Part shown: positions 42,760 through 51,130 of the stretch, piece by piece | Position numbering within the stretch: the first letter of the stretch is position 1 | How the letters are laid out: each line of letters begins with the position of its first letter | DNA from: Micromonospora sediminicola | GTDB taxonomy: Bacteria; Actinomycetota; Actinomycetes; Mycobacteriales; Micromonosporaceae | DNA length: 64,000 bases | Assembly: GCF_900089585.1 (NCBI RefSeq) | Contig: NZ_FLRH01000004.1 | Location: forward strand, 613,001-677,000 | Direction: 5' to 3' | Notes under the pieces: generated by a model | The model's database searches: none | The model's input: only the letters and a program-made list of their open reading frames with translations | Told to the model about the DNA's origin: nothing | Program-made: the position numbers and the translations under genes

Positions 42760-42800
42760 AAGCTCCCGCACCGCTCCGGCGGCGGCCACAGAATGTGGTC

Positions 42801-43436
42801 ATGAACCTGCTGAGCGTGCTGCCGCTGGCCTTCGTGATGGTCGCCGGGCCGCAGGTGGTGAGCGCGATCTTCCTGGCCGCCAGCCGCGACCCACGCCGCA
42901 GCTCGGTGGCCTACCTGGCGGGCGCCACGCTGGGCATGCTGGTCGCGCTGACCGTCTGGTACGGCGTGTTCCGGCTGGTGCGGCACAGCGCCGGCAACGG
43001 GACCAGGGACAACGGCAGCCGGCACCTCATCGACTGGATCGTGCTGGCGCTGCTGCTCGTCCTCATGGTGATCACGTTCCTCAGGCGGAAACGGAACCAG
43101 CCACCCGGCTGGATGCGCAGGCTGGAGGACCCGAAGCCCGCGTTCGCGTTCGGCCTGGGCGTGGTGCTCTTCCTCGCCATGCCCAGCGACGAGGTCACCA
43201 TGGCCTCGGTAGCGGGCAGCCTGGCCGGGCACGACAGGCCGTGGTGGCACCTGCTGCCGTTCCTGGTGCTGACCGTGCTGCTGCTGGCGCTGCCGCTGCT
43301 GGCGCTGGTGCTGCTCGGCGGCCGCGCCGAACGGATGCTGCCGAAGGTCCGCGACTGGTCCGACGCCCACTCCTGGATCATCAGCGAGCTGGTCATCCTG
43401 ATCTTCGTGGCGATCGTCGGGTCCGACCTGGCCTAG
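42801..43436 (+). CDS. GAP-family (Sap-like) membrane protein
   Basis: 211 residues from ATG 42801 (GTG 42795 possible). About six TM helices. The N-terminal PLAFVMVAGPQVVSAIFLAAS and ARGL-type YLAGATLGMLVALTV resemble the GAP/sulfolipid-addressing (Sap) family linked to export of lipids or glycopeptidolipids in mycobacteria. The central cytoplasmic loop is basic (FLRRKRNQPPGWMRRLED). Function in this genus unknown. Its last four bases overlap the converging EEP gene. Confidence 0.75.
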   Translation: MNLLSVLPLAFVMVAGPQVVSAIFLAASRDPRRSSVAYLAGATLGMLVALTVWYGVFRLVRHSAGNGTRDNGSRHLIDWIVLALLLVLMVITFLRRKRNQPPGWMRRLEDPKPAFAFGLGVVLFLAMPSDEVTMASVAGSLAGHDRPWWHLLPFLVLTVLLLALPLLALVLLGGRAERMLPKVRDWSDAHSWIISELVILIFVAIVGSDLA

Positions 43437-44227
43437 GAGTCGAGGTCCAGCTCGACCACCACCGGGTAGTGGTCGGAGGCGGCGTCGGCGTCCCCGCCGC
43501 GCACCACCCGCACCGCGTGCACGCGCCCGGCCAGCGCCGGCGTGGCGAGCAGGTAGTCCAACCGCATCCCGGCGAACTCCGCGCCGCCGTGGCGCGTCGG
43601 CACGGTCCACCCGCCCGGCTCGTCGCCGCCGGATCGCGGCCAGAGGTCGACCAGACCGCCGTCGAGCAGCCGGCCCACCGCCCGGGTGTCGACCGTCCGG
43701 CCGTCGCGGCGCAGGTGCCGCCGCCGGTACGGGGTGGCGAGCCCGGCCAGCCGTGCGGTGTGGTCGGCGGTGGGCTCCAACGTGTTCAGGTCACCGGCCA
43801 GCAGGGCCAGCGCTCCCCCGGTACGCCGGAGCGCGGCGGCGAGCCAGTCCGCCTCCATCCGTCGTCGCCCACCCGAGTACGGGTTCAGGTGGGTGCTGAA
43901 CACGGTCAGCGGTCCCGCGCCGGTGGCGATCTGGACCCGGGCGGCGGCGTGGTGGAACGGGCGTCGGACCCGCCCGGCGCGCAGCACCCGCAGGGGCGGG
44001 CGGACCAGCACCGCCACCGGCTGGCCGAAGCAGGACCGGGCCAGGTGCGCCTCCATCCCGAGCCGGTCGGCCAGGCCGCCCAGTCTGGCGTCCATGCCGC
44101 GCAGCTCCTGCAACGCCAGCACGTCCGGGCGTTGCGCGGTGACGACCGAGACGATCCGGTCCCGGCGGTCGGTGCCGTCGCGGTCCCGACCACCGGTCCG
44201 GATGTTCCAGGTCATCACCCGCAGCAT
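43433..44227 (-). CDS. Endonuclease/exonuclease/phosphatase (EEP) family protein
   Basis: 264 residues. Motifs in order: VMTWNIRTGG (metal Asn), DVLALQELRG (metal Glu near 42), VFSTHLNPYSGG (catalytic His), LLAGDLNTLEP (Asp/Asn pair), MRLDYLLATP, and ASDHYPVVVEL (final Asp-His). All catalytic residues are present, so it is an active Mg2+-dependent hydrolase acting on phosphodiesters or phospholipids. No signal peptide seen. It ends four bases upstream of the double-PAP2 gene on the same strand side. Confidence 0.88.
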   Translation of the reverse strand: MLRVMTWNIRTGGRDRDGTDRRDRIVSVVTAQRPDVLALQELRGMDARLGGLADRLGMEAHLARSCFGQPVAVLVRPPLRVLRAGRVRRPFHHAAARVQIATGAGPLTVFSTHLNPYSGGRRRMEADWLAAALRRTGGALALLAGDLNTLEPTADHTARLAGLATPYRRRHLRRDGRTVDTRAVGRLLDGGLVDLWPRSGGDEPGGWTVPTRHGGAEFAGMRLDYLLATPALAGRVHAVRVVRGGDADAASDHYPVVVELDLDS

Positions 44228-44231
44228 CGGG

Positions 44232-45722
44232 TCAGTCCGGCCGGCTGGCCTTGGCCAGCTCGTCGTCCAGCTCGTCCACCTGCTCGGACTCGATCGCCGG
44301 CCGGTTGCCCTCGTGCACGTCGGCGTTCGGCCGGATCACCCAGTAGAGCAGCGACAGCCAGAGCGTGCCGAGCAGGATCGCGCCCATGAAGTCCGTCGGG
44401 TGGTGCATCCCCCGGTACATCCGGGAGGTGGCCACCCCGACCGGCATGATCACGGCCATCGCTACGAACAGCCACCGCCACCACCGGTCGGTGCGCGGGA
44501 ACACGATGATCGCCATGGCGGCCCACAGACAGATGGTCGCCGCGATGTGCCCGGACGGGAACGACGAGGTGGGCATCTGACCGTCCAGGTTCTCCACCGG
44601 TGGGCGCGGGCGCTCGACCACCCGGGCGGTGGCCAGGAAGAGGCTCAGCTCGCCGAACATCGCCAGCACCACGAAGAGCACCGGTCGCCAGCGCCGCCAC
44701 ACGGCCAGCACGATCGGGCAGAACACCAGCGAGACCAGCAGGATGGCGTGGGTGTCGCCGAACTTGCTCCACCACCAGCTCAGCCCGGTGAGCGCATCGG
44801 TGTGCCGGGCGGCGAACCAGCGCGGCACCTCGGTGTCGAGGGTGGCGAAGAAGGTGCCCTTGGCGTGGTAGCTGACGTACATCCCGAACGCGTACAGCGC
44901 GCCGAAGACGATCACCCAGCCGACCAGCAGCTCGGCCACCGCCGAGCGGGGGTGCTCCAGCACCTTCTCCTCGGCCGGGGCGGGCGCGATCTCCTCGCCG
45001 GCCTCCGGCTCCAGGCCCTCGGTCAGCGGCGGGACCGGCCGGCCGCGCTCGCGCCGCCAGAGCCGGAACGCGTACGCGGTGACGCCCAGCCAGGCCGCGC
45101 CGAGCAGCCAGCCGCCGAGCACGTCCGAGACGAAGTGCACGCCCAGCGCGATCCGGGTCAGCCCGACCAGGAAGATCAGCACGGCGGCGATGGCGATGGC
45201 CGGCTTGCGCCACCGCGGCGACATGGCCGGCAGGAACACCAGCAGCAGCGCGCCGTACGCGACGAACGAGCCGAGCGCGTGACCGCTGGGGAAGCTGTTG
45301 CCGGGGGCGCTGGCCACCGGCACGTCCACCACCGGGCGCAGCCGCCCGACCAGCGCCTTGAGCGACGGGTCGAGGATCAGGCCGCCCACGCCGGTGACGA
45401 TCAGGTAGACCGCCAGCCGTGACTGGCGACGGATCAGCAGGCCCACCACGGCGATGGTGATCAGCCAGATGAGCACCGGCCGGCCGCCCAGGTCGGTGAT
45501 CGCCTGGAGCACGGTGACCAGCGGGCCGTGCTGCGCCACCAGGTTGTTGAACCACTCGGCCGCCTCGTGGTCGCCCTGCTGGAGCGGGCTCCAGCGGAAC
45601 CGGACGAGCATGAGCAGCACACCGAATGCGACTCCCGCGCCGGCCACCGCGAGCAGGCCCACCAGGCTCCGCTCGGCGAAGTGGCCGAGCGGCCGGCGCC
45701 CGGTTTCCTTGACCGCGGTCAC
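44232..45722 (-). CDS. Membrane protein with two PAP2 phosphatase domains
   Basis: 496 residues from GTG 45722, chosen because GGGAGG lies 6 bp upstream. Two complete PAP2 units, each with the three phosphatase motifs: KALVGRLRP / SFPSGHALGS / TRIALGVHFVSDVLGG in the first and RVVERPRPP / SSFPSGHIAAT / SRMYRGMHHPTDFMGA in the second. About twelve TM helices in two sets, joined by an acidic cytoplasmic linker (LEPEAGEEIAPAPAEEK). Probably a lipid phosphatase with two active sites. Neighbouring lipid kinase suggests a lipid-phosphate turnover link. Confidence 0.88.
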   Translation of the reverse strand: MTAVKETGRRPLGHFAERSLVGLLAVAGAGVAFGVLLMLVRFRWSPLQQGDHEAAEWFNNLVAQHGPLVTVLQAITDLGGRPVLIWLITIAVVGLLIRRQSRLAVYLIVTGVGGLILDPSLKALVGRLRPVVDVPVASAPGNSFPSGHALGSFVAYGALLLVFLPAMSPRWRKPAIAIAAVLIFLVGLTRIALGVHFVSDVLGGWLLGAAWLGVTAYAFRLWRRERGRPVPPLTEGLEPEAGEEIAPAPAEEKVLEHPRSAVAELLVGWVIVFGALYAFGMYVSYHAKGTFFATLDTEVPRWFAARHTDALTGLSWWWSKFGDTHAILLVSLVFCPIVLAVWRRWRPVLFVVLAMFGELSLFLATARVVERPRPPVENLDGQMPTSSFPSGHIAATICLWAAMAIIVFPRTDRWWRWLFVAMAVIMPVGVATSRMYRGMHHPTDFMGAILLGTLWLSLLYWVIRPNADVHEGNRPAIESEQVDELDDELAKASRPD

Positions 45723-45799
45723 ACCGCACCTCCCTCGTTCTTCTGCGAGGCGCGCTGTACCCGATCCGCGTGTCTCGTACACGCCGCACCGGCGCGGCG

Positions 45800-46801
45800 T
45801 CAGAGCGCGGTCATCTCACCGGTGTCGAGCAGCTCCTCACGCTGCGCCTCCGGCTCCCACAGGTCCGGCTGGGCCGGCTCCTCGACCCCGATCCGCATCG
45901 CCTCCAGCTGGGCGGCGAAGGCCAGCCCGCCGAACAGCGCCATCCCGGTGAGGTTGGCCCAGAGCAGCAGAGCCATCATGCCGGTCAACGCACCGTAGGT
46001 CTGGCCGAATCCGCCGCTGTACTTCACGTAGGCGGCGAGGAGCAGGCTGGCCAGCCACCACAGCGCGATGGCGATGCCGGCACCGAAGAGGAGCCAGGAC
46101 AGGCCGGGCTGCTTGCGCCGGGGCGCGTGCCGGAACAGCACCGCCACGGCGAGCACGGTCAGGCCGAGGCTGAGCGGCCACCGGACCACGTCCCACACCA
46201 CGGTGGCGACGTCGCCCCACTCGTAGTGGCGGCGCACGGAGTCGCCCAACGCACCGCCGCCGACCAGGATCAGGAAGCCGAACAGCGCGGGTACGCCGGC
46301 GAGCAGTGCGAGCACCGTGGCGCGCACGTACTTGGGGAGGGCCGGGCGGTCCCGCTCGACGCCGTAGATCCGGTTCGCGCCGCGCTCGATCTGCGCCATG
46401 GTGGTGGTCAACGCGACCAGCCCGGTGATCAGACCGAGCGTCAGCGCCAGCTCGCCGGCGTCCTCGGTGCGGTCGGTGTCGGAGAGCAGCTCCTGCACCA
46501 TCGACTCGCTCTGGCCGGGCGTGATCGCCAGGACCGTGTCCGCGACGACCTTGCCGCCCTCGTCCGCGCCCAGGTCGGTGATCAGGCCGGTGAGCGCGAT
46601 CAGGAACGGCACCACGGCCAGACACAGTTGCAGGCCCAGGGCGCGGGAGTGGCTGAAGCCGTCGCCGTAGCGAAACCGGATGAAGGCGTCGCGCAGCAGG
46701 CACCAGCCGCCGTGCCGGCGCAGCGTGTGCCAGGCGTCGTCGGCGGAGAGTTCGTTCTCGGTCATCAACCGGGTCTCGGGGACGAGCTTGGTGCTACTCA
46801 C
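45800..46801 (-). CDS. YihY/BrkB-family membrane protein
   Basis: 333 residues; GTG start overlaps the lipid-kinase stop by eight bases. Six TM helices with the family pattern RALGLQLCLAVVPFLIAL, GLVALTTTMAQIERGANRIYG, RVFGA-like LLFGAGIAIALWWLASLLLAAYV (read in parts), FGQTYGALTGMMALLLWANLT. The family was once called RNase BN wrongly; it is an integral membrane protein, perhaps a lipid or solute transporter. The acidic C-terminus is cytoplasmic. Confidence 0.88.
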   Translation of the reverse strand: MSSTKLVPETRLMTENELSADDAWHTLRRHGGWCLLRDAFIRFRYGDGFSHSRALGLQLCLAVVPFLIALTGLITDLGADEGGKVVADTVLAITPGQSESMVQELLSDTDRTEDAGELALTLGLITGLVALTTTMAQIERGANRIYGVERDRPALPKYVRATVLALLAGVPALFGFLILVGGGALGDSVRRHYEWGDVATVVWDVVRWPLSLGLTVLAVAVLFRHAPRRKQPGLSWLLFGAGIAIALWWLASLLLAAYVKYSGGFGQTYGALTGMMALLLWANLTGMALFGGLAFAAQLEAMRIGVEEPAQPDLWEPEAQREELLDTGEMTAL

Positions 46802-47801
46802 GGCGCGCCTCCTCGATCAGCTGCTCACCGCGCTCCGCGGCCGCGTCGGCGTCCACCGCCAGGTCGGGGTCGTCCGCCGGGCGCGGCACGCAGAGCCAGA
46901 GCGACTCGGGCCGGATGGTGGCCGTCAGCGAACGGCCCGGCTCGATCAGGTCGCCGTCGAGCTGCCGGGGCTGCGGACGGTTGCTGGCGATCTCGACGGT
47001 GCGGGCCCGGAACACCTCCATCCGGGGCACGCTGCCCCGCCGGCGCACCAGCGCCCAGCCCATGGCGAGCCAGTGGCCGAGCGTGCGCGGCGTCAGCACC
47101 GCCACGTCGAGCCAGCCGTCGTCCGGCTCGGCGTCGGTGAGCAGGCGTACGCCGCCCTGGAGGCGGCCGACGTTGGCGACCAGGACCGAGCGGGCCCGGC
47201 GGCGCAGCGGCGGGCGGCCGTCGATGCGCACGGAGACCCGCATCGGCCGGTCCCGCAGGTGTCGGGCGGCGCCGACCAGGTAGGCCGGCCAGCCGATCCG
47301 CTTCTTGGTGGTCTCGGAGGTGGAGTCGAGCATCTGGGCGTCGAAGCCCATCCCGGCCATCACCGCGAAGCACTGGTCGCCGACCACGCCGACGTCGAGG
47401 CGGCGCATCCCGCGCTCGACGGCGACCTCCAGCCCGGCGCCCAGGTCGTTGGAGAGCCCGAGGTTGGCGGCGAGCAGGTTGCCGGTGCCCTGGGGCAGCA
47501 CGGCCAGCGCCACGTCGGTGCCGGCGAGCGCGGTCACGCAGGCCATCACGGTGCCGTCGCCGCCGCAGGCGAAGACGACCTCCGCCCCGGCCTTGACCGC
47601 CTCCTCCGCCTGGCCCCGGCCCGGGTCCTCGACCGTGGTCTCGTACCAGGTCGGCGCCGGCCAGCCGGCGGCGTCGAGCGCGCCGTCCACGATCCGCCGG
47701 AACTCGTCCAGGTCGGCCACCTTCACCGGGTTGACCACCACGGCCGAGCGCGGGGTGCGGTTCTCCGCGGTCACCGGGCGCTTGTCGTCTGCACCGTCCA
47801 C
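46794..47801 (-). CDS. Diacylglycerol/sphingosine kinase-family lipid kinase
   Basis: 335 residues, GTG start. Catalytic region: SAVVVNPVKV, ATP-binding GGDGTVMAC near 79-87, LPQGTGNLLAANLG, GMGFDAQML. C-terminal beta domain: VLVANVGRLQGGVRLLTDAEPDDGWLDV, QLDGDLIEPG. It lies in an operon with YihY, so a role in membrane-lipid phosphorylation coupled to the PAP2 phosphatase is plausible but inferred. Confidence 0.88.
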   Translation of the reverse strand: MDGADDKRPVTAENRTPRSAVVVNPVKVADLDEFRRIVDGALDAAGWPAPTWYETTVEDPGRGQAEEAVKAGAEVVFACGGDGTVMACVTALAGTDVALAVLPQGTGNLLAANLGLSNDLGAGLEVAVERGMRRLDVGVVGDQCFAVMAGMGFDAQMLDSTSETTKKRIGWPAYLVGAARHLRDRPMRVSVRIDGRPPLRRRARSVLVANVGRLQGGVRLLTDAEPDDGWLDVAVLTPRTLGHWLAMGWALVRRRGSVPRMEVFRARTVEIASNRPQPRQLDGDLIEPGRSLTATIRPESLWLCVPRPADDPDLAVDADAAAERGEQLIEEARRE

Positions 47802-47892
47802 GGCGTCAGTGTGCAGGACGCGGGGCGCGGCGGCGAGCCGGCGGAGGCGGACGTTGCGAGGACCGCAAACAGGTTTGGGATCCGGCCCGGCC

Positions 47893-48471
47893 TCAGGCCG
47901 CCTCGCGCAGCGCCGCCTCGACCCGTCGCCGCAGGTCGTCGAGGTCGACCCCGGCCTCGGTCAGGGTCAGCGCGGCCAGTCCGTCGCCCTCCCGGAGCAG
48001 GCCGAGCAGGATGTGCTCGGTGCCGATGTGCCGGTGGCGCAGTCGCAGCGCCTCGCGCAACGACAGCTCCAGCACCTTCTTCGCCCGGGGCGAGAACGTG
48101 CCGACGTGGGGCCGGCGCCGCCACCAGCGGCGCGGGCGCGGGGCCGCCTCACGCAGCGCGTCGGGCCCGAAGGACTCCTCGATCCGGGCCACGATCGCGG
48201 CGAGGTCGATGCCGATCTCGCGCAGCGCCGCCGCGTCCGCCGCGCCGAGGCCGTCGACGCCCTGCGCCGCGTGGCGGGCCACGGCCGCGCGCAGGTCGTC
48301 GGCCGTGACGCCGGCGGCGGCGAGCAACCGGACCGCCAGGTTGTCGCGGTCGGCCAACACCCCGAGCAGCAGGTGCTCGGTGCCGACGGGGCGCCGGCCC
48401 TCGGTCCGGGCCTCGTCGACCGCGTGGTGCACGACCGCGCGGGCCCGGTCGGTGAATCGTTCGAACATCAC
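47893..48471 (-). CDS. Clp_N-domain protein without ATPase (two Clp repeats)
   Basis: 192 residues. The GTG at 48471 overlaps the HTH gene stop (GTGA). Two ClpA/ClpC N-terminal-like repeats: MFERFTDRARAVVHHAVDEAR..VGTEHLLLGVL and FSPRAKKVLELSLREAL..IGTEHILLGLL, joined by a basic linker (RPRRWWRRRP). There is no AAA+ module, so it may be an adaptor or substrate-recognition protein rather than an unfoldase. It is translationally coupled to the small HTH regulator. Confidence 0.85.
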   Translation of the reverse strand: MMFERFTDRARAVVHHAVDEARTEGRRPVGTEHLLLGVLADRDNLAVRLLAAAGVTADDLRAAVARHAAQGVDGLGAADAAALREIGIDLAAIVARIEESFGPDALREAAPRPRRWWRRRPHVGTFSPRAKKVLELSLREALRLRHRHIGTEHILLGLLREGDGLAALTLTEAGVDLDDLRRRVEAALREAA

Positions 48472-48704
48472 GCCTCCCAGCTTCCGGGCACCGCCGGTCG
48501 ACCGGCGTGCTTCTTGTGGACCGCCTGCCGGCTGACCTCGAGGGCGTCGGCGATCTCCTGCCAGGACCAGCCCTGTCGCCGGGCGTTGTCGACCTGGACC
48601 ACCTCGAGCCGCTCGAGCAGCCGGCGCAGGGCGAGCACGGCCCGCAGACCGACCTTGGGGTCGGTGCTGCCGGCTGCCGCCGCGAGTTCCGTCGCCTGAC
48701 TCAT
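48468..48704 (-). CDS. Small HTH DNA-binding protein partnered with Clp_N protein
   Basis: 78 residues from ATG 48704. A helical N-terminal half (LRAVLALRRLLERLEVVQVD) precedes a clear HTH: ARRQGWSWQEIADALEVSRQ then AVHKKHAGR. A near-consensus promoter and two TTGAC inverted repeats overlie its start, so autoregulation is likely. I have seen this HTH/Clp_N pair together in other actinomycetes; the joint function is unknown. Confidence 0.85.
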   Translation of the reverse strand: MSQATELAAAAGSTDPKVGLRAVLALRRLLERLEVVQVDNARRQGWSWQEIADALEVSRQAVHKKHAGRPAVPGSWEA

Positions 48705-48706
48705 GC

Positions 48707-48724
48707 TGTCAATGTAGGTTGACA
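48707..48724. promoter_or_regulatory. Inverted repeat operator 1 at the HTH gene start
   Basis: TGTCAA and TTGACA form 6-bp arms around 6 bp, two bases upstream of the HTH start and covering its -10 box. Confidence 0.55.
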
Positions 48725-48740
48725 ACCGGCCGCCCGTCAA
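48711..48740 (-). promoter_or_regulatory. Promoter of the HTH/Clp_N operon
   Basis: On the minus strand TTGACG (48740-48735) and TACATT (48716-48711) are 18 bp apart. The distance from the -10 to the ATG is about 6 bp, so the mRNA would be leaderless or nearly so. Confidence 0.55.
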
Positions 48741-48751
48741 CCCCGGTTGAC
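48736..48751. promoter_or_regulatory. Inverted repeat operator 2
   Basis: GTCAACC-CC-GGTTGAC, 7-bp arms with a 2-bp centre, covers the -35 box. Same TTGAC core as operator 1. It also lies upstream of the divergent PP2C gene. Confidence 0.55.
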
Positions 48752-48808
48752 AGATGACACGGCCGCGACCTGCCGATCCGTGACCCGGGCCGGTGCTACC
48801 GTCCGCTG

Positions 48809-49609
48809 GTGTTCCGCCGCCGCCCACTGGACCGGCCGGTCGAGGCCGCCCGCCGGCTCACCGCCGGACGGCTCACCCTGGAGATCGCCGGGGGCAGCGT
48901 GGTCGGGCACCGCTACCCGGAGAACTACGACGTGCTGCACCTCGACCCGGAGCTGCCGCTGGCCGTGGTCTGCGACGGCATGGGCGAGGGCGAGGGCAGC
49001 CGGGTGGCCGGCACGACCGCGGCGGAGACGTTCGTGGCCCAGGTCCGCGCCGGGTGGCCCGCCGTCGACGCCGCCGGGCTGCGCGCCGCCGTCGCCGAGA
49101 CCCAGCGGCAGGTACGCCGGGCCGGGGCCGGTCAACCCGGGCTGACCGGGTGCACGCTCACCGCGCTGGTGGTCGAGCCGGACGGCGACCAGGGCTGGCT
49201 GGCGCAGCTCGGCGACTCCCGGGCGTACCGGCTGCGCGACGGGCTGCTGGAGCTGGTCACGGTGGACCACACGATGGCCTGGCTGGGCCTGCTGCACGGG
49301 TGGTGGCCGGCGGACTCCCCCGAGGCGGCGCGGGCCCGCTACCAGCTTCTGCGCTACGTCGGTCACCCGGACCGGCCGGAGCCGGACCTGCTCGCCGTGC
49401 CGCTGCGGCGGGGGGACACCTGGTTGCTCTGCACCGACGGGGTGAGCGACCAGCTCGGCTACCACCGGCTGCGCGACCTGCTCGCCGCCCGCCGGGACCC
49501 GGCGCGGACCGTGCGCGCCCTGCTCGCCGCCACCCTCGACGCGGGTGGCGACGACAACGCCACCGCCGTGGTGCTGCGCGTCCACCCCGCCCTGCCCGCG
49601 CCGCGCTGA
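48809..49609 (+). CDS. PP2C-family serine/threonine phosphatase
   Basis: 266 residues, GTG start. PP2C motifs: metal site VVCDGMGEGEGS (the usual GGH is GEG here), TGCTLTALVVE, WLAQLGDSRAYRLRDGLLEL, DHTMAWLGLL, TWLLCTDGVSD and GGDDNATAVVL. All acidic metal ligands are kept. No TM or sensor domain, so a soluble protein phosphatase. No Ser/Thr kinase is adjacent; it diverges from the HTH/Clp_N operon and may share its operators. Confidence 0.88.
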   Translation: MFRRRPLDRPVEAARRLTAGRLTLEIAGGSVVGHRYPENYDVLHLDPELPLAVVCDGMGEGEGSRVAGTTAAETFVAQVRAGWPAVDAAGLRAAVAETQRQVRRAGAGQPGLTGCTLTALVVEPDGDQGWLAQLGDSRAYRLRDGLLELVTVDHTMAWLGLLHGWWPADSPEAARARYQLLRYVGHPDRPEPDLLAVPLRRGDTWLLCTDGVSDQLGYHRLRDLLAARRDPARTVRALLAATLDAGGDDNATAVVLRVHPALPAPR

Positions 49610-49676
49610 GCCTCCGCACCCCCGCGTGACCGGGGACACGTGTGACGGCCTGACATTCTGTGCAAGACTTGTGAGC

Positions 49677-50243
49677 ATGTCGAACGACCGGCTGGAGACG
49701 ATCCTGACCGCCGCGTACGAGTGCTTCACCCGGCACGGGATGCGGCGCACCACCATGGACGACATCGCGGCGGCCGCCGGGATGTCCCGGCCGGCGGTCT
49801 ACCAGTACGTGCGCAACAAGGACGACGCCTACCGGCGGCTGGCCGAGCGGCTCTTCGCCGACTCGCTCGACCGGGCCCGGCGGGTGGCCGACGCGCCCGG
49901 CGGGGACCTGGCCGGGCGGGTGCACGACGTGCTCGCCGCCAAGCTGGAACTCACCCTCACGCTGCACCGGGAGAGCCGGCACGCCACCGAGCTGCTCGAC
50001 GCCAGCGGCAAGCTCACCGGCGACCTCGTCGACGCGTACACCACCGAGCTGACCGACCTGGTGACCGCCACGCTGGCGGACGCCGCCGGGCCGCGGGCCC
50101 GCGCGGTGGCCGACGTGCTCGTCGCGCTCACCCGCGGCCTGGAGGCCGACCTCACCGACCCCGACCTGCCCCGACGGCGGCTGCGCGACGGCGTCGCGCT
50201 GGTCGTCGCGGGCCTGCCCCGACCTCAGGGAGACCACAGATGA
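49677..50243 (+). CDS. TetR-family transcriptional regulator
   Basis: 188 residues from ATG 49677; GTG 49671 is in frame. N-terminal HTH: ETILTAAYECFTRHGMRRTT, DIAAAAGMSRPAVYQYVRNKDD. The all-helical C-terminal ligand domain is normal in length. Its stop overlaps the SDR start (ATGA), so the two are co-expressed, which suggests autoregulation of a TetR-SDR operon. Confidence 0.9.
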   Translation: MSNDRLETILTAAYECFTRHGMRRTTMDDIAAAAGMSRPAVYQYVRNKDDAYRRLAERLFADSLDRARRVADAPGGDLAGRVHDVLAAKLELTLTLHRESRHATELLDASGKLTGDLVDAYTTELTDLVTATLADAAGPRARAVADVLVALTRGLEADLTDPDLPRRRLRDGVALVVAGLPRPQGDHR

Positions 50244-51064
50244 CCGCCGTCCTGATCACCGGCACCTCCTCCGGCATCGGCCGGGCCACCGTCCGCCGGC
50301 TCGCCCGCCGCCCCGACCTCACCGTGTACGCGACCGCGCGCAAGGTCGACGCGATCGCCGACCTGGCCGACGCCGGCGCCCGGCTCCTCCCCCTCGACGT
50401 CACCGACGAGGCCTCCATGCGCGCCGCCGTGGCCGCGGTGGAGGCCGCGCACGGCCAGGTCGACGTGCTGATCAACAACGCCGGCTACGGCGAGTACGGC
50501 CCGGTCGAGGAGACCCCGATGGACCGGGTGCGCGCCCAGTTCGAGACCAACGTCTTCGGGCTCGCCCGGCTCACCCAGCTCGTGCTGCCCGGCATGCGCC
50601 GGGCCGGCCGGGGCCGGATCGTCAACGTCAGCTCCATGGGCGGCCGGCTGGTCTTCCCCGGCGGCGGCTACTACCACGCCAGCAAGTACGCGGTGGAGGC
50701 GCTCTCCGACGCCCTGCGGCAGGAGGTGCGCCCGTTCGGCGTGGACGTGGCGATCATCGAGCCGGGTCTGATCCGCACCGGCTTCGGCGCGGTGGCCGCG
50801 TCCTCGCTCGGCGCCGGCGCCGACCCGACCGGCCCGTACGGTCGGATGGTCGCCGCGGTGGACGCGGCGATGGCGAAGTCCTACCGCAACCCGCTGCTCG
50901 CCGCGCCGCCGGAGGCGGTGGCCCGGGTGATCGAGCGGTCCGTCGTCGCCCGCCGCCCGCGCACCCGCTACCTGGTCACCGCCGCCGCGTGGGCGATGGT
51001 GCACACCCGCCGGCTGCTCGGCGCCCGGCTCTTCGACGCGGTCAACCGGCTCCAGTTCCGCTGA
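50240..51064 (+). CDS. SDR-family oxidoreductase
   Basis: 274 residues from ATG 50240. Motifs: LITGTSSGIGRATVRRLA, LPLDVTD, LINNAGYGEYGPVEE, VNVSSMGGRL with active Ser, YHASKYAVEAL with Tyr-x3-Lys, and IEPGLIRTGF. The C-terminus resembles retinol-dehydrogenase-like SDRs. Substrate unknown; regulated by the coupled TetR protein. Confidence 0.88.
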   Translation: MTAVLITGTSSGIGRATVRRLARRPDLTVYATARKVDAIADLADAGARLLPLDVTDEASMRAAVAAVEAAHGQVDVLINNAGYGEYGPVEETPMDRVRAQFETNVFGLARLTQLVLPGMRRAGRGRIVNVSSMGGRLVFPGGGYYHASKYAVEALSDALRQEVRPFGVDVAIIEPGLIRTGFGAVAASSLGAGADPTGPYGRMVAAVDAAMAKSYRNPLLAAPPEAVARVIERSVVARRPRTRYLVTAAAWAMVHTRRLLGARLFDAVNRLQFR

Positions 51065-51130
51065 CCCGGTCCGGCCGACCCGGCCCCGCGACTACGGTGG
51101 GTGAAAAGCGCGGTCGGGAGGTGAGCCGGG

